This document shows positions 16,393 to 24,887 of a stretch of DNA of 61,235 nt, in pieces. Location: contig JAMCYN010000045.1 in assembly GCA_023474015.1 (NCBI GenBank), positions 1 through 61,235 of the forward strand, given 5' to 3'. A program made the translations under genes and the position numbers. Source of the stretch: Armatimonadota bacterium (GTDB lineage: Bacteria; Armatimonadota; UBA5829). Numbering within the stretch: the stretch's first letter is position 1; each line of letters opens with the position of its first letter. The notes below the pieces were generated by a model, which saw nothing but the letters and a program-made list of their open reading frames with translations, did not search any database and was not told the origin of the DNA.

Positions 16393-17406
16393 CTAATCCA
16401 TCTCTCTTGGCGCCTCGGCCATCGCCGCGACGTTCTCCGGTGGAACATTCGGCAGCAGCGCCTCGTGACTCGGGCTTATCACCAGGTTCGGACCCAGAAG
16501 CGACTTCACTCGCTCCACGTCGGCGCGAATGTCTTCCGGAGTGCCGTTCACCAATAGATCTTGCGTATCCACACCGCCGACAAACGCTATCTTGCCCTTG
16601 AAGTCCCCCGCAAGTGTCTCTGCATCCATGTTGTGCGCCTTTGCCTGCAGCGGATGCAGGGCATCAATGCCCAGTTCTATAAAACGTGGGATAACCTTGT
16701 GAATAGCGCCACAGCAATGGTGCATCACCTGATATCCGTGCGCGTGTCCCTGATCTATGAACCGCTTCGTGTATGGCATGACAAAGCGTTCCCATAGCTC
16801 GGGGCTTACAATGAGGTCAAGCTGCGTGCCTAGGTCATTGCCGAAGAAGAGCGCATCGACCTCATTGCCCGCAACTTCGAAGAACCGCTCATTCGCTTCC
16901 AGGTAGAACTCACACACCCGCCGGGTCACGGCATCAACCACGTCGGGATTCGTGTACATCTTCACGAAGTATGTTTCCATACCGAAAAGGTCGGCCACGA
17001 TATGGAAAAACGGACTCCACATACCACTGGCGCGATACACGTCGCCCGAATTGCGCAGTTCGTGGAGCACACCGCTGAAGTCCAGGTAGTCCGGATTGGG
17101 CCATTCATATGCTTCGACCTCGGCCGCATCCTCGCACTCGGCAAACACTTGTTCCGCGCCCTCGGATATGCCGATCCTGACAATGTCGAACAGCGGCTTT
17201 CCTTTCGGATGTTTGTAGGATCCGAATTCGGCGCAGATCCAACGTATGTCATCCCGAAGCCGCCGCCGCACGGACTCTTCACTATCGGAGTTGAAGTACT
17301 CCAGGTAGCCCGGCCACGTATCGGGATGGGGCATTCCGAGCCAGAATCCACAACGGTCGGCCTTCTGCCCGGAAAATATCGTCTTAATGCGCTCGCGGCT
17401 GTCCAT
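16393..17406 (-). CDS. Uroporphyrinogen decarboxylase-family protein
   Basis: A 337-aa protein of the UroD/MtaA superfamily. The family barrel is recognisable from GFWLGMPHPDTWPGYLEYF, the metal-binding-like YQVMHHCCGAIHKVIP and the C-terminal IAFVGGVDTQDLL. The His-x-Cys context favours the corrinoid methyltransferase-like (MtaA/CmuA) branch over true haem HemE, which lacks it; this is inference. The next gene upstream is 92 nt away and the next downstream is hisH. Confidence 0.8.
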   Translation of the reverse strand: MDSRERIKTIFSGQKADRCGFWLGMPHPDTWPGYLEYFNSDSEESVRRRLRDDIRWICAEFGSYKHPKGKPLFDIVRIGISEGAEQVFAECEDAAEVEAYEWPNPDYLDFSGVLHELRNSGDVYRASGMWSPFFHIVADLFGMETYFVKMYTNPDVVDAVTRRVCEFYLEANERFFEVAGNEVDALFFGNDLGTQLDLIVSPELWERFVMPYTKRFIDQGHAHGYQVMHHCCGAIHKVIPRFIELGIDALHPLQAKAHNMDAETLAGDFKGKIAFVGGVDTQDLLVNGTPEDIRADVERVKSLLGPNLVISPSHEALLPNVPPENVAAMAEAPREMD

Positions 17407-17498
17407 TCCGCAATCCTCCGTGGAATATCAATCGACTGGCGCGGCAAGACCCTTGTACGCACAGGGCCTTCTGATGCTCGCGCTGCGTTGCATTACTT

Positions 17499-18605
17499 CT
17501 AGTATATCGCCTTCTCGGTATCTTTGTCGAATACGTGAGTCTTGGCCATATCGAATACGAGGTCGATCTCGGTGTTCTCTTTGGCTTTGGTGTCAGCGTC
17601 GATGGTGGCGACCATATCGTGATCGCCGCAGCTCAGATACATGGTGACAATCGGCCCCATCGGCTCGATCACATCAACAGTAGCCTTCGCCAGGTTATCC
17701 GAGGTCGCCTGAATGATGTTGTTGAGGTTCTTATCGAAGATGTCCTCAGGCCGAATTCCGAACAGCACTTCCTTGCCGACATAACCCGCCAGGGCGTCGG
17801 CCTTGTCCGCCGGGGCCTTGACCTTGAAGCAGCCGCCGTCGATGTAAAAACCATCCTCGTTCTTCTCGATCTTCGCGTCTAGGAAGTTCATCGAAGGCGT
17901 GCCGATAAATCCGGCCACGAACTTGTTTGCTGGGTGATTATACAGCCCTAGAGGGGTGTCAACTTGCTGCACCAGACCCGCGCTCATAACGACGATCCGG
18001 TCGCCCATGGTCATGGCCTCGACCTGGTCATGGGTCACGTAGATCGTGGTGATCCCCAGCCTGCGGTGGAGCTTGATAATCTCCGCGCGAGTCTGAACGC
18101 GGAGCTTGGCGTCGAGGTTTGATAGCGGCTCATCCATCAGGAAAACCGCCGGTTCTCGTACAATCGCCCGGCCCAGCGCCACGCGCTGTCTCTGGCCGCC
18201 CGAAAGCTGCTTCGGCTTTCTGTTAAGAAGCTCATCGAGGCCCAGCATCTTGGCGGCCTCCGCGACTCGTGCCTGAATCTCGTTCTTCGGCAGCTTCCGA
18301 AGTTTGAGGCCGAAAGCCATATTGTCGTAGACGCTCATGTGCGGATAAAGAGCGTAGTTCTGAAAAACCATTGCGATATCGCGATCCTTGGGGGAGACAT
18401 CGTTCACCAGCCTGTCGCCAATGTAGATTTCTCCGTCCGTCGCCTCCTCCAAGCCGGCCACCATCCGCAGGGCCGTCGTTTTTCCGCAGCCCGACGGGCC
18501 GACGAGCACAAGGAACTCCTTGTCTTTGATCTCGAGGTCCATGTCGTTGACTGCGATGACGTTCTTGAAGGTCTTGGTCAAGCTCTTGAGGATGACTTGA
18601 GCCAT
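17499..18605 (-). CDS. ugpC: MalK/UgpC/MsmX-type sugar ABC transporter ATPase
   Basis: A 368-aa CUT1-type ATPase: Walker [15 protein letters not shown]-loop [10 protein letters not shown], signature [14 protein letters not shown], Walker [13 protein letters not shown], switch His in [11 protein letters not shown], then a TOBE-like regulatory domain with GIRPEDI. No sugar permease or binding protein adjoins it, so it is likely a shared ATPase serving several importers, as MsmX does. The symbol marks the family and not a proven substrate. Confidence 0.9.
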   Translation of the reverse strand: MAQVILKSLTKTFKNVIAVNDMDLEIKDKEFLVLVGPSGCGKTTALRMVAGLEEATDGEIYIGDRLVNDVSPKDRDIAMVFQNYALYPHMSVYDNMAFGLKLRKLPKNEIQARVAEAAKMLGLDELLNRKPKQLSGGQRQRVALGRAIVREPAVFLMDEPLSNLDAKLRVQTRAEIIKLHRRLGITTIYVTHDQVEAMTMGDRIVVMSAGLVQQVDTPLGLYNHPANKFVAGFIGTPSMNFLDAKIEKNEDGFYIDGGCFKVKAPADKADALAGYVGKEVLFGIRPEDIFDKNLNNIIQATSDNLAKATVDVIEPMGPIVTMYLSCGDHDMVATIDADTKAKENTEIDLVFDMAKTHVFDKDTEKAIY

Positions 18606-18929
18606 TTAGAGGATACCTCCGTTTCGCTCCGGGCTTGCCCCCATATTGCCGAAGCGGCTAATGTAATATTTCCCCGGGGCCGGGGGCGGCTTAAGGATCG
18701 CCGCGACCATATGACTTGATTATATTCTGAGCCGGGGCCGGTGTCAATTAGAAGTTATGGGGATTGGAAAGACTTCAGTCTTAACGGGGGGTATTTGGGG
18801 CTATGCCCCAATCCCCAGCAGAGACTCTGTCTCTGGACTCTGCCAGGAGCCGAGTGGCCCCTTATGGGAGTCTGAGGGTGAAACCCTCGGATAACTCCCG
18901 GGGAACTTAACTCACTCAGGGATTGGAGG
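18606..18929. other. Gene-free stretch with nested hairpins
   Basis: Holds several inverted repeats: GGGGATTGG (18759-18767) / CCAATCCCC (18808-18816) with inner GGGGCTATGCCCC, and GGGAGT / ACTCCC (18866-18899) around GAGGGTGAAACCCTC. The second lies just downstream of the Pro/Ser/Gly-rich protein and may end its transcript. No convincing ORF. Confidence 0.6.
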
Positions 18930-19262
18930 TCAGGGGCCGGACTGTGACCCGCTGCCTCCAGCTCCCGATCCACCGGTTTTGCTCGGAGTCTTGCTCTCCT
19001 TGCTCGAGCTATCTCCCGGGCCGGAGCCCGAAGGCGCGGACGGAGTGCTCGAAGGTGGCGGCTGTACCCTGACGTCCACGTCGGGACTTGTCGGAGGCGG
19101 AACGTTGACCCTTACGTTTGTCGGGCTGCTCGGACGAGTCGGGGCGTACCAAACAAAATAACCTACCACTACGACAGCCAGCAAGACCAGCACCACTGCG
19201 AGCGCTGTCCAGGCAGCGGCCGAGGACTCTGTTTCGGTCTCATGAACATACCGAGGGCTCAT
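18930..19262 (-). CDS. Small membrane-anchored Pro/Ser/Gly-rich protein
   Basis: About 110 aa from the ATG at 19262, preceded by GGGGGT about 7 nt upstream; an in-frame ATG at 19286 would add eight residues. One membrane helix (ALAVVLVLLAVVVVGYFVWY) is followed by a low-complexity exposed tail of Pro, Ser, Gly and Lys. No enzymatic motif. The composition suggests an envelope spacer or anchor, but the function is not known. Confidence 0.6.
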   Translation of the reverse strand: MSPRYVHETETESSAAAWTALAVVLVLLAVVVVGYFVWYAPTRPSSPTNVRVNVPPPTSPDVDVRVQPPPSSTPSAPSGSGPGDSSSKESKTPSKTGGSGAGGSGSQSGP

Positions 19263-19645
19263 ACCACTTACCCCCATTTCCGGCATTGATTTTGTCGTTC
19301 ATATAGGTTCTACCCGAGCGTAATCAGTACCAAAACCGCCAACTATGCCCTGCGTACTCTTGTGGCAGCGCCGTTTCTGGGAGATGTGGCAGTGTCTCCG
19401 AGGCAATCCCAGCCCAGTTTGCTCCTATGTTCCGGTATTTCACCGAGGGCAGATGCAGGCGCGGTAGCGGAAAAATATAGATAGACCTAATGCCCTACCC
19501 CGTAACCAACTAATAGTTTCGGCACGTATCAGCTGCACACGCCGAAACGCCGACCCTACCCAAGCCCCAGGAATAACAGCTATATGGGGCAGACTTCGCG
19601 CACAGGAGGCAGACCATACTAAGGCAGAACAGTTTCGGGACCCCT
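19263..19645. other. Gene-free stretch
   Basis: About 380 nt with no supportable gene. One inverted repeat, GTTTCGGC (19516-19523) / GCCGAAAC (19541-19548), is visible. It may carry divergent promoters for the genes on either side, but no box is clear. Confidence 0.5.
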
Positions 19646-19834
19646 GTGAGGCTGGTGAGTTTTCTTGATGGCGCGATATTTCCGTGTTCGCGCGCTGAGA
19701 TACTTATCTGTGCGGATGAAAACGAGGCCCCCGATCACGTTCTAAACGTGATTGAGAGCCTTCCAGATCAGCAGTATCGCGGTGTAAGGGAAATCATCTC
19801 GCACTCAAAGCGGGAACCAGACCTCACAAATTAG
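19646..19834 (+). CDS. DUF2795-like small protein (tentative)
   Basis: A 62-aa ORF starting with GTG. The pattern of a PCSRAEIL-like first helix, a short acidic stretch, and VLNVIESLPDQQYRGVREI resembles DUF2795 proteins, in which a similar helix-LP(D/E)-Y/F pattern recurs. It has no strong ribosome site. It is a lone plus-strand ORF among minus-strand genes, followed by a strong hairpin at 19897-19960. Function unknown; it could be a chance ORF. Confidence 0.5.
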   Translation: MRLVSFLDGAIFPCSRAEILICADENEAPDHVLNVIESLPDQQYRGVREIISHSKREPDLTN

Positions 19835-19896
19835 CCGGGTTTAAACGCAGAAGTAGACGAGACGCCATGCACCACAGCGTCTCAACTCATAGAAAT

Positions 19897-19960
19897 GTAG
19901 AGGCGGGGCGTCCCCAACCCCCCGTGCCGGTTACCCACCGGCACACCGCCCCGCCTCTAC
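19897..19960 (+). terminator. Long GC-rich hairpin, probable terminator
   Basis: A 14-bp outer stem GTAGAGGCGGGGCG (19897-19910) / CGCCCCGCCTCTAC (19947-19960) encloses an inner stem GTGCCGGT / ACCGGCAC. CCTTTTTCTTC follows on the plus strand, which fits an intrinsic terminator for the small upstream ORF. The rest of the 19835-20156 gap holds a further perfect hairpin. Confidence 0.65.
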
Positions 19961-20065
19961 TCCTTTTTCTTCGGTCGTTACTCACCGATTCCGCACCGAA
20001 TATGGCGGGTGAATTCCGTCACCCTGAGTAGTGGCGGGCTGGGGGCTTAAGCCCTGGGACCTGGT

Positions 20066-20087
20066 GTCCGGGGTTCAAACCCCGGAC
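20066..20087. repeat. Perfect 10-bp hairpin downstream of the aminotransferase
   Basis: Arms GTCCGGGGTT (20066-20075) and AACCCCGGAC (20078-20087) with a 2-nt centre. GGGCTTAAGCCC just before it is another palindrome. It is 70 nt beyond the aminotransferase stop and may end that transcript. Confidence 0.5.
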
Positions 20088-20156
20088 GAACGTATTCGCT
20101 CTATTCCCTTTTCGCGCTTTCGCCCTTTCGAGTTTTCGTGATGAGAAAGAGCTTCG

Positions 20157-21440
20157 TCAACCTGAAACCGCTACGCCCTCCAGCATCTCCGCTGTCTCCG
20201 CGATCGACTCGCCGATTGCGTTGATTGCCCGATCAAGCTCGGGTTCTTCGATAATAAGAGGCGGCTCTACACGAATCACCTTGGGATTATTGAGGCTGTA
20301 GGCAACGAGCACATCACGCCTGCCACAGCCCGCGATGACAAGGGCGGCGAAGTCGTCGTGGCCAAACTCAACTCCGGCAAGAAGCCCTTTGCCTCTGACT
20401 TCCTTTACGATCCCCGGGTATTGCGCACGGACTTTTTGGAGTTCCTCCAGCAGGATTGCGCCGAGACGCACCGACCTCTCCACCAGACATTCTTCGATAG
20501 TCGTGTTGATCGCAGCAATCACGGCGGCGCACGCGAGTGGGTTCCCGCCGAACGTCGTGGAGTGCAGATACGGGTTAGCCCCGAACATCGAGTTCCAGAT
20601 GTCGGCGTTTGCCGAGAACGCTCCGACTGGCATCACGCCGCCGCCCAGCGCCTTCGCCATCGTCACGATATCGGGCTGGACGCCGTAGTGCTCCGACGCG
20701 AACATCTTACCCGTGCGGCCGAATGCGGTGCGGACCTCATCCAGGATCAGCAGCGCGCCATTTGCCGTGCACATCTCGCGGACCCTGCCGAAGTAATCGT
20801 CTGGCGCGATGTTCACCCCGGCCTCTCCCTGAACGACTTCAAGGATAACCGCCGCGGTGTTCGCGCCGATTGCCTCCATCAGCGCGTCGGCGTCACCAAA
20901 TGGAACGTGCTTGGTGACCGGCATGAGCGGCTGGAATGGCGTCTTGTAGACCTCGCGGCCCGAAACGGACAGGCTGCCGTAGCTCTTGCCGTGGAATCCG
21001 TTCATAGCGCCGATGTACTCCGAGCGACCAGTGTGGATACGCGCCGCCTTCAACGCGCCCTCGACGGCCTCCGTGCCCGAATTGCACAAAAATGAGTAGT
21101 TGATGTCGCCGGGCAGGACTTTAGCCAGCGTCTCGCAGGCCTCGGCAAGCTCTGTGGACATGAAGAAGTGGCTCTTCAAGGCCTCCCTATCGAGCTGCTT
21201 CTTTACGGCCTCTACAACTTTCGGATGACGGTGCCCCAGGCTGAACGCGCCGTAGCCCCCAACGCAGTCCAGGAACTTCCTCCCGGAGACATCCCAAATA
21301 TAACACCCCTCGGCGCGATCCTCGGGCACATCGAACCCGCTGAAACTCAAAATAGCTGCTATTCCTGGGTTAACGAACTCTCTATACTTTTCCGCGGTCT
21401 CATTTGTAATGCGCTCGACCGCGGTTTCGTCCAATGCCAT
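20157..21440 (-). CDS. Class III aminotransferase (putrescine/ornithine-type)
   Basis: A 427-aa PLP-dependent enzyme from the ATG at 21440, which has GGAGG upstream. Seen: the substrate-domain start DVSGRKFLDCVGGYGAFSLG, the phosphate-binding NSGTEAVEGALK, the PLP-binding aspartate in LILDEVRTAFGRTG, the catalytic lysine in MAKALGGGVMP and the TTFGGNPL motif. The overall match is closest to putrescine-2-oxoglutarate and acetylornithine-type aminotransferases. The residue after LDEV is Arg where Gln is usual, at a position contacting PLP. No arginine or polyamine genes adjoin, so the substrate is open. Confidence 0.88.
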   Translation of the reverse strand: MALDETAVERITNETAEKYREFVNPGIAAILSFSGFDVPEDRAEGCYIWDVSGRKFLDCVGGYGAFSLGHRHPKVVEAVKKQLDREALKSHFFMSTELAEACETLAKVLPGDINYSFLCNSGTEAVEGALKAARIHTGRSEYIGAMNGFHGKSYGSLSVSGREVYKTPFQPLMPVTKHVPFGDADALMEAIGANTAAVILEVVQGEAGVNIAPDDYFGRVREMCTANGALLILDEVRTAFGRTGKMFASEHYGVQPDIVTMAKALGGGVMPVGAFSANADIWNSMFGANPYLHSTTFGGNPLACAAVIAAINTTIEECLVERSVRLGAILLEELQKVRAQYPGIVKEVRGKGLLAGVEFGHDDFAALVIAGCGRRDVLVAYSLNNPKVIRVEPPLIIEEPELDRAINAIGESIAETAEMLEGVAVSG

Positions 21441-21473
21441 TTTTTTCCTCCGTGAGTGATATGCTGACCTTCC

Positions 21474-21600
21474 CCGAGTCTCCGCAGGGAGACTTTGTGC
21501 TATTGTTGCCATGGTTTTACCGCCGGGGGCAGTACACCGGGCGAATAAATTCACGGCCACAAATACGCAAAGTCCCCCTCCGGGGACTCAACCTGCACAT
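21474..21600. repeat. Inverted pair of the GAGTCCCC/CCGCCGGGGCAGTAC repeat
   Basis: Left arm: GAGTCTCCGCAGGGAGACTT, GGTTTTACCGCCGGGGGCAG and TACACCGGGCGA. Right arm, read on the other strand: GGTTGAGTCCCCGGAGGGGG, ACTTTGCGTA, TTGTGGCCGTGAATTTA. Together they make a long imperfect palindrome. The unit matches 11856-11934. It lies between flotillin and the aminotransferase genes. Confidence 0.7.
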
Positions 21601-21670
21601 AACGAAAATGCCGTCCACTCATCCAGCGGACGGCATTAATCATACATCCTGGCGCTCACAAGTTCAAGCG

Positions 21671-23221
21671 TTATGACTCCTTAACGGCCTCGTCGTTGCC
21701 GGCTTCCGGCGGCGCGCTCTTCTGCGCGGCGCGCGGCTTGCCCTCGGAGACGGGCTCGTTGATTTGCTTCGCGACCCGATCTCGGGCCTGCTCGGGAATC
21801 TTCTTTATGACCTCCGTGATGTTCATCCCCGTGAGCGCCTCAATCATCGGAGGAAGCTGGGCTATAACATTCGCCACATCCTGCGTCACTTTCGACGCGC
21901 CCGCGCTGTTGCCATCCCCCCCGCCGATGACGATTATCTTCTCCGTCTTCGACAAAGGCTCGGCCACGGCCCTCGCCAGGGCGGGCAGGTTCTCGGCGAC
22001 GATCTGGAAGATAGCCGCTTCGGTATACTGCTGCCACGCCTCGGCCTTTTTTGCCATCGCGAGGGCTTCCGCCATACCCTTGGCCTGCGTCACGTCGGCC
22101 TCGGCGAGACCTTTGGCCTTGGCGGCGTCGGCTTCGGCGATACCCACCGATCTGGTCGCTTCGGCCTGGCCCGTCGCGGTCGCCTGAAGGCGATACTGCT
22201 CTGCCTCGGCCAATTGCTGAATCCTCTGTCGCTCGGCCATTGCGGGCTTCTCGACAGTGGCGGCGAGTTCTTTCTCTCTTCTGAGGATTTCCTGCTCCTG
22301 GACCTCGATCTGCTTCTGCTTCTCGATGACCTGGACCTGGACTTCCTCTTGCCTCACGAGCTGCTGAGTCTTGTACTTTTGCAGGTCGTAAGAGAGATCG
22401 GCTTCGGCCTCTCGCTGCTTGACCGCCATGTTATATTCGGCCAGTCTGCTTTTGTAGTCCCGGTCGGATTCGGCGATCTTGGTATCCGCCTCGAACTTCG
22501 CGGTCTGCGCAAGCTGATTTGCCTGAGCGGACTTGATCGTCGAGTCCCTCTGAGCCTCGGCCTCGGCGATGGCTGCGTCCCTCTTGACCAGCGCGATCCT
22601 GGGTCGGCCCCAGGCGTCGAGATAGCCTTGGGTATCACGGATATCCTTGATAACGAACGAGACCACCGTCAGGCCCATGTTAGCCATATCGCCCGCGCTT
22701 ACTTCCTGCACGCGCTGAGCGAAGGCGTCGCGGTTCGTGACAATGTCTTCCACGTTCATCGTGCCGATAATGGCCCTGAGGTGGCCCTCGAGGGTCTGCA
22801 AGGCGATATCGGCAATCTGCTGCTGGCTCTTGTCAAGAAATTGCTCCGCCGCCGTGGCAATGGACGTGTCATCACCCTTCACTTTGATCTGCGCGACGCC
22901 CTCAACCATCAAGGGTACGCCCTGCACGGTGTAAACGGCGGGTGTGGTGATGTCCAGAGTCATTAGTTCCAGGGACAGCGTGGACCATGTCTCGATAACC
23001 GGCCATACGATGGTTCCGCCGCCCTTTACGATCCTGAATCCTCTCACGGCTCGTTCGCCGGATATGGCGTCCCTGAAGCTGTGCTTCTTGCCGTAGACCA
23101 CCAGGACCTGGTTCGGCCCCACCTTCCGCCATCGGCTCGCGGCCCACATCAGTATCAGGAAAAGCAGTATAATACCGATCGCGCCGATCCACAACCCTAT
23201 TGATTCCAAATTATCTGGCAT
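21671..23221 (-). CDS. floT: Flotillin (SPFH-domain membrane scaffold protein)
   Basis: A 516-aa flotillin: an N-terminal membrane helix (IGLWIGAIGIILLFLILMWA), an SPFH/Band 7 domain (about 35-215), a long coiled coil rich in Ala, Glu, Gln (about 215-440, with GIAEADAAKAKGLAEA repeats) and a C-terminal region with VIGGGDGNSAGASKVTQDV. Flotillins organise membrane microdomains. NfeD-like protein gene lies directly upstream, the common nfeD-floT pairing. The tail is charged and low-complexity. Confidence 0.93.
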   Translation of the reverse strand: MPDNLESIGLWIGAIGIILLFLILMWAASRWRKVGPNQVLVVYGKKHSFRDAISGERAVRGFRIVKGGGTIVWPVIETWSTLSLELMTLDITTPAVYTVQGVPLMVEGVAQIKVKGDDTSIATAAEQFLDKSQQQIADIALQTLEGHLRAIIGTMNVEDIVTNRDAFAQRVQEVSAGDMANMGLTVVSFVIKDIRDTQGYLDAWGRPRIALVKRDAAIAEAEAQRDSTIKSAQANQLAQTAKFEADTKIAESDRDYKSRLAEYNMAVKQREAEADLSYDLQKYKTQQLVRQEEVQVQVIEKQKQIEVQEQEILRREKELAATVEKPAMAERQRIQQLAEAEQYRLQATATGQAEATRSVGIAEADAAKAKGLAEADVTQAKGMAEALAMAKKAEAWQQYTEAAIFQIVAENLPALARAVAEPLSKTEKIIVIGGGDGNSAGASKVTQDVANVIAQLPPMIEALTGMNITEVIKKIPEQARDRVAKQINEPVSEGKPRAAQKSAPPEAGNDEAVKES

Positions 23222-23244
23222 TAAACGCTCCTTTCGAACAAGTG

Positions 23245-23275
23245 ATTCGGTACTTCGGTTGCATGCAGCCGAAGC
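23245..23275. repeat. Small hairpin between nfeD-like and flotillin genes
   Basis: Arms GCTTCGGTTGC-like and GCAGCCGAAGC-like sequence around CATG in the 69-nt gap. It might tune the relative expression of the two genes; no further evidence. Confidence 0.35.
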
Positions 23276-23290
23276 AACCAGTGCACGCTC

Positions 23291-23905
23291 TCAGATGAGT
23301 CTGACGACGAGCGTGTTGGCTCTGATATTGACAATGCGCACCTGCGCGCCCCTCGGTATCTCTTCCCCATCCGCCGAAGTCGCCGGGGCAGTGTATCGGC
23401 TGCCTTTGATGACGTAGGCGATCTCCCCCACTCTATCGCCGGGGATACTTGTAATGACCTCGGCCTCACACCCGAGCACCTCGGAAAGTGTCGCCTCACT
23501 CGACGCCTGCGCTTTCACGAACACCTTCACATACAACGCGAACTGCCCTACTGCTATCAGCACTCCCGTGGGCAGCGCGAACGCGAGGCTGGCCGGCGCG
23601 GACATCCTCAGCACCCACACAGCCATAAGCCCAGCCAGGCCGAAGAACGCCACGAACGTTGCAATGGTTATCGTATTAAAGAAACTAGCGCCCGGCATCT
23701 CAGCGGCCACCGTCCCGCCGATTTCAACAGTGTGGCTGCCGACCTCGTGCGACACTTCAGGCGCGTGTCCACCGACGTCCGCATCCCCATGGCCGAACTC
23801 GAACCCGTGCCCCGCCAGTTCACCAAATATCGCCCCGATCAGAGCGAACAGAAAGCCGAACGCCAGGCACATGAAATAAAATATCGCAATCCCGGTCCAC
23901 ACCAT
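23291..23905 (-). CDS. NfeD-like membrane protein, flotillin partner
   Basis: A 204-aa protein with N-terminal membrane helix (FYFMCLAFGFLFALIGAIFG), a His/Gly/Asp-rich segment (HGFEFGHGDADVGGHAPEV), two further helices and a C-terminal OB-fold-like domain (LGCEAEVITSIPGDRVGEI to the end). This is the architecture of NfeD1b/YuaF-type proteins that act with flotillin. It is immediately upstream of floT on the same strand, which supports the call. The His-rich loop is unusual and might bind metal, which is inference. Confidence 0.82.
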   Translation of the reverse strand: MVWTGIAIFYFMCLAFGFLFALIGAIFGELAGHGFEFGHGDADVGGHAPEVSHEVGSHTVEIGGTVAAEMPGASFFNTITIATFVAFFGLAGLMAVWVLRMSAPASLAFALPTGVLIAVGQFALYVKVFVKAQASSEATLSEVLGCEAEVITSIPGDRVGEIAYVIKGSRYTAPATSADGEEIPRGAQVRIVNIRANTLVVRLI

Positions 23906-24063
23906 AATACTCGCCTCGGTAGAATCAGGTTCATATTCATGTTCGCAACGCGCGCGGAAGTTCCTTTAGGAAAGTTGAAATTAGGTGCTGAAGATCGGGG
24001 GAATGCGGGGTTTGGTGCAGTGGGGGTGGGACGTAACGTGCTTCTTCGCACCTACGTCTGGTT

Positions 24064-24140
24064 CGTTTCGGGATTTCCAGAGCTGATCAACACTCAAACT
24101 CATCGCCGACGTGCAGACTGCCGCTCCTCAAATCCGAAAC
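24064..24140. repeat. Palindromic repeat, TTTCGGGATTT family
   Basis: Left arm GTTTCGGGATTTCC and right arm CTCAAATCCGAAAC enclose about 50 nt. It matches the copy at 35741-35817 in arm sequence and in the CCGCTCCTCAAAT segment. It lies in the gap between the NfeD-like and pseudopilin-like genes. Confidence 0.7.
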
Positions 24141-24172
24141 ACCGAAGGGATAACTAGACGCAGTCCAGTCTA

Positions 24173-24616
24173 TCACCTAACATTTCTTATTGAGCCTCCT
24201 TTAACGTCAATAACCGTTCCATCACCCAACCCTGCGTGAGCAACGCCGTGGTGTCTGGGACTATTCTCCAGCAGGATCACTTTATGCCGAAGCAAATCGA
24301 CGCGCTTTCCTGCTGCTTGAGGCACAAGCAAATAACTTGTTTCGTTCCTTCCTTTGTCCATTGGGCACTTCAACACAGCATAGCTCTTCAGTTGCTGAGA
24401 TGCATCACGGAACCAGGATTCTCCCGCTGTGGTAGGCAACTTTCCTCCATGTGCATCAGCGTAGAAGAGTAGGGTAAAGAGAAGGCTACGCAAGTTGGAT
24501 TTGCAAGTTTCAGACATTGCTGTTTCTTTCCGAGTGTGGTGAATCCATCCAAACACAACAAGAAGTAGCACTGCAAGGAGTATTGATACCGCTATTCGCC
24601 TACTAAACCATCGCAT
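24173..24616 (-). CDS. Pseudopilin-like / DUF1559-like membrane protein
   Basis: A 147-aa protein with an N-terminal membrane helix (RRIAVSILLAVLLLVVFGW), then SNLRSLLFTLLFYADAHGGK, the pattern seen after the helix in type II pseudopilin-like proteins, and a C-terminal RHHGVAHAGLGDGTV that recalls the H-x9-DG motif of such proteins. No prepilin peptidase G-F-T/E processing site is evident, so it is probably not processed as a true pilin. Isolated gene; function unknown. Confidence 0.6.
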   Translation of the reverse strand: MRWFSRRIAVSILLAVLLLVVFGWIHHTRKETAMSETCKSNLRSLLFTLLFYADAHGGKLPTTAGESWFRDASQQLKSYAVLKCPMDKGRNETSYLLVPQAAGKRVDLLRHKVILLENSPRHHGVAHAGLGDGTVIDVKGGSIRNVR

Positions 24617-24656
24617 TTCTCACCATCCCCACTAGTATTTGGTGTTGGTGTTTCTG

Positions 24657-24692
24657 GTGTTTCAGGATTTGAGCGCAGCGGAAATCCTGAAA
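24657..24692. repeat. Palindromic repeat, TTTCGGGATTT family (variant)
   Basis: Arms GTGTTTCAGGATTT and AAATCCTGAAACA differ from other copies by paired changes (CGGG to CAGG with CCTG opposite), which keeps the stem intact. It lies in the 24617-24887 gap between the divergent pseudopilin-like and PEP-CTERM genes. No other element recognised there. Confidence 0.7.
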
Positions 24693-24887
24693 CAGACATG
24701 CCCACAGCAGTCCGTTCAAACTACCGCGGGCACGTCATCAATATACAATCTGTTCAGCATGTCGTCAAGCCCCGCACTTTTGCCGGTTTTCCAGCCGCCC
24801 AGGTAATTACCCCAGCCCATACGGCACGATACTTGCCGCAATATAGGTAGAGCAATGTCGGGGCAATCGAAGGGAGCAAGTAGGAGC

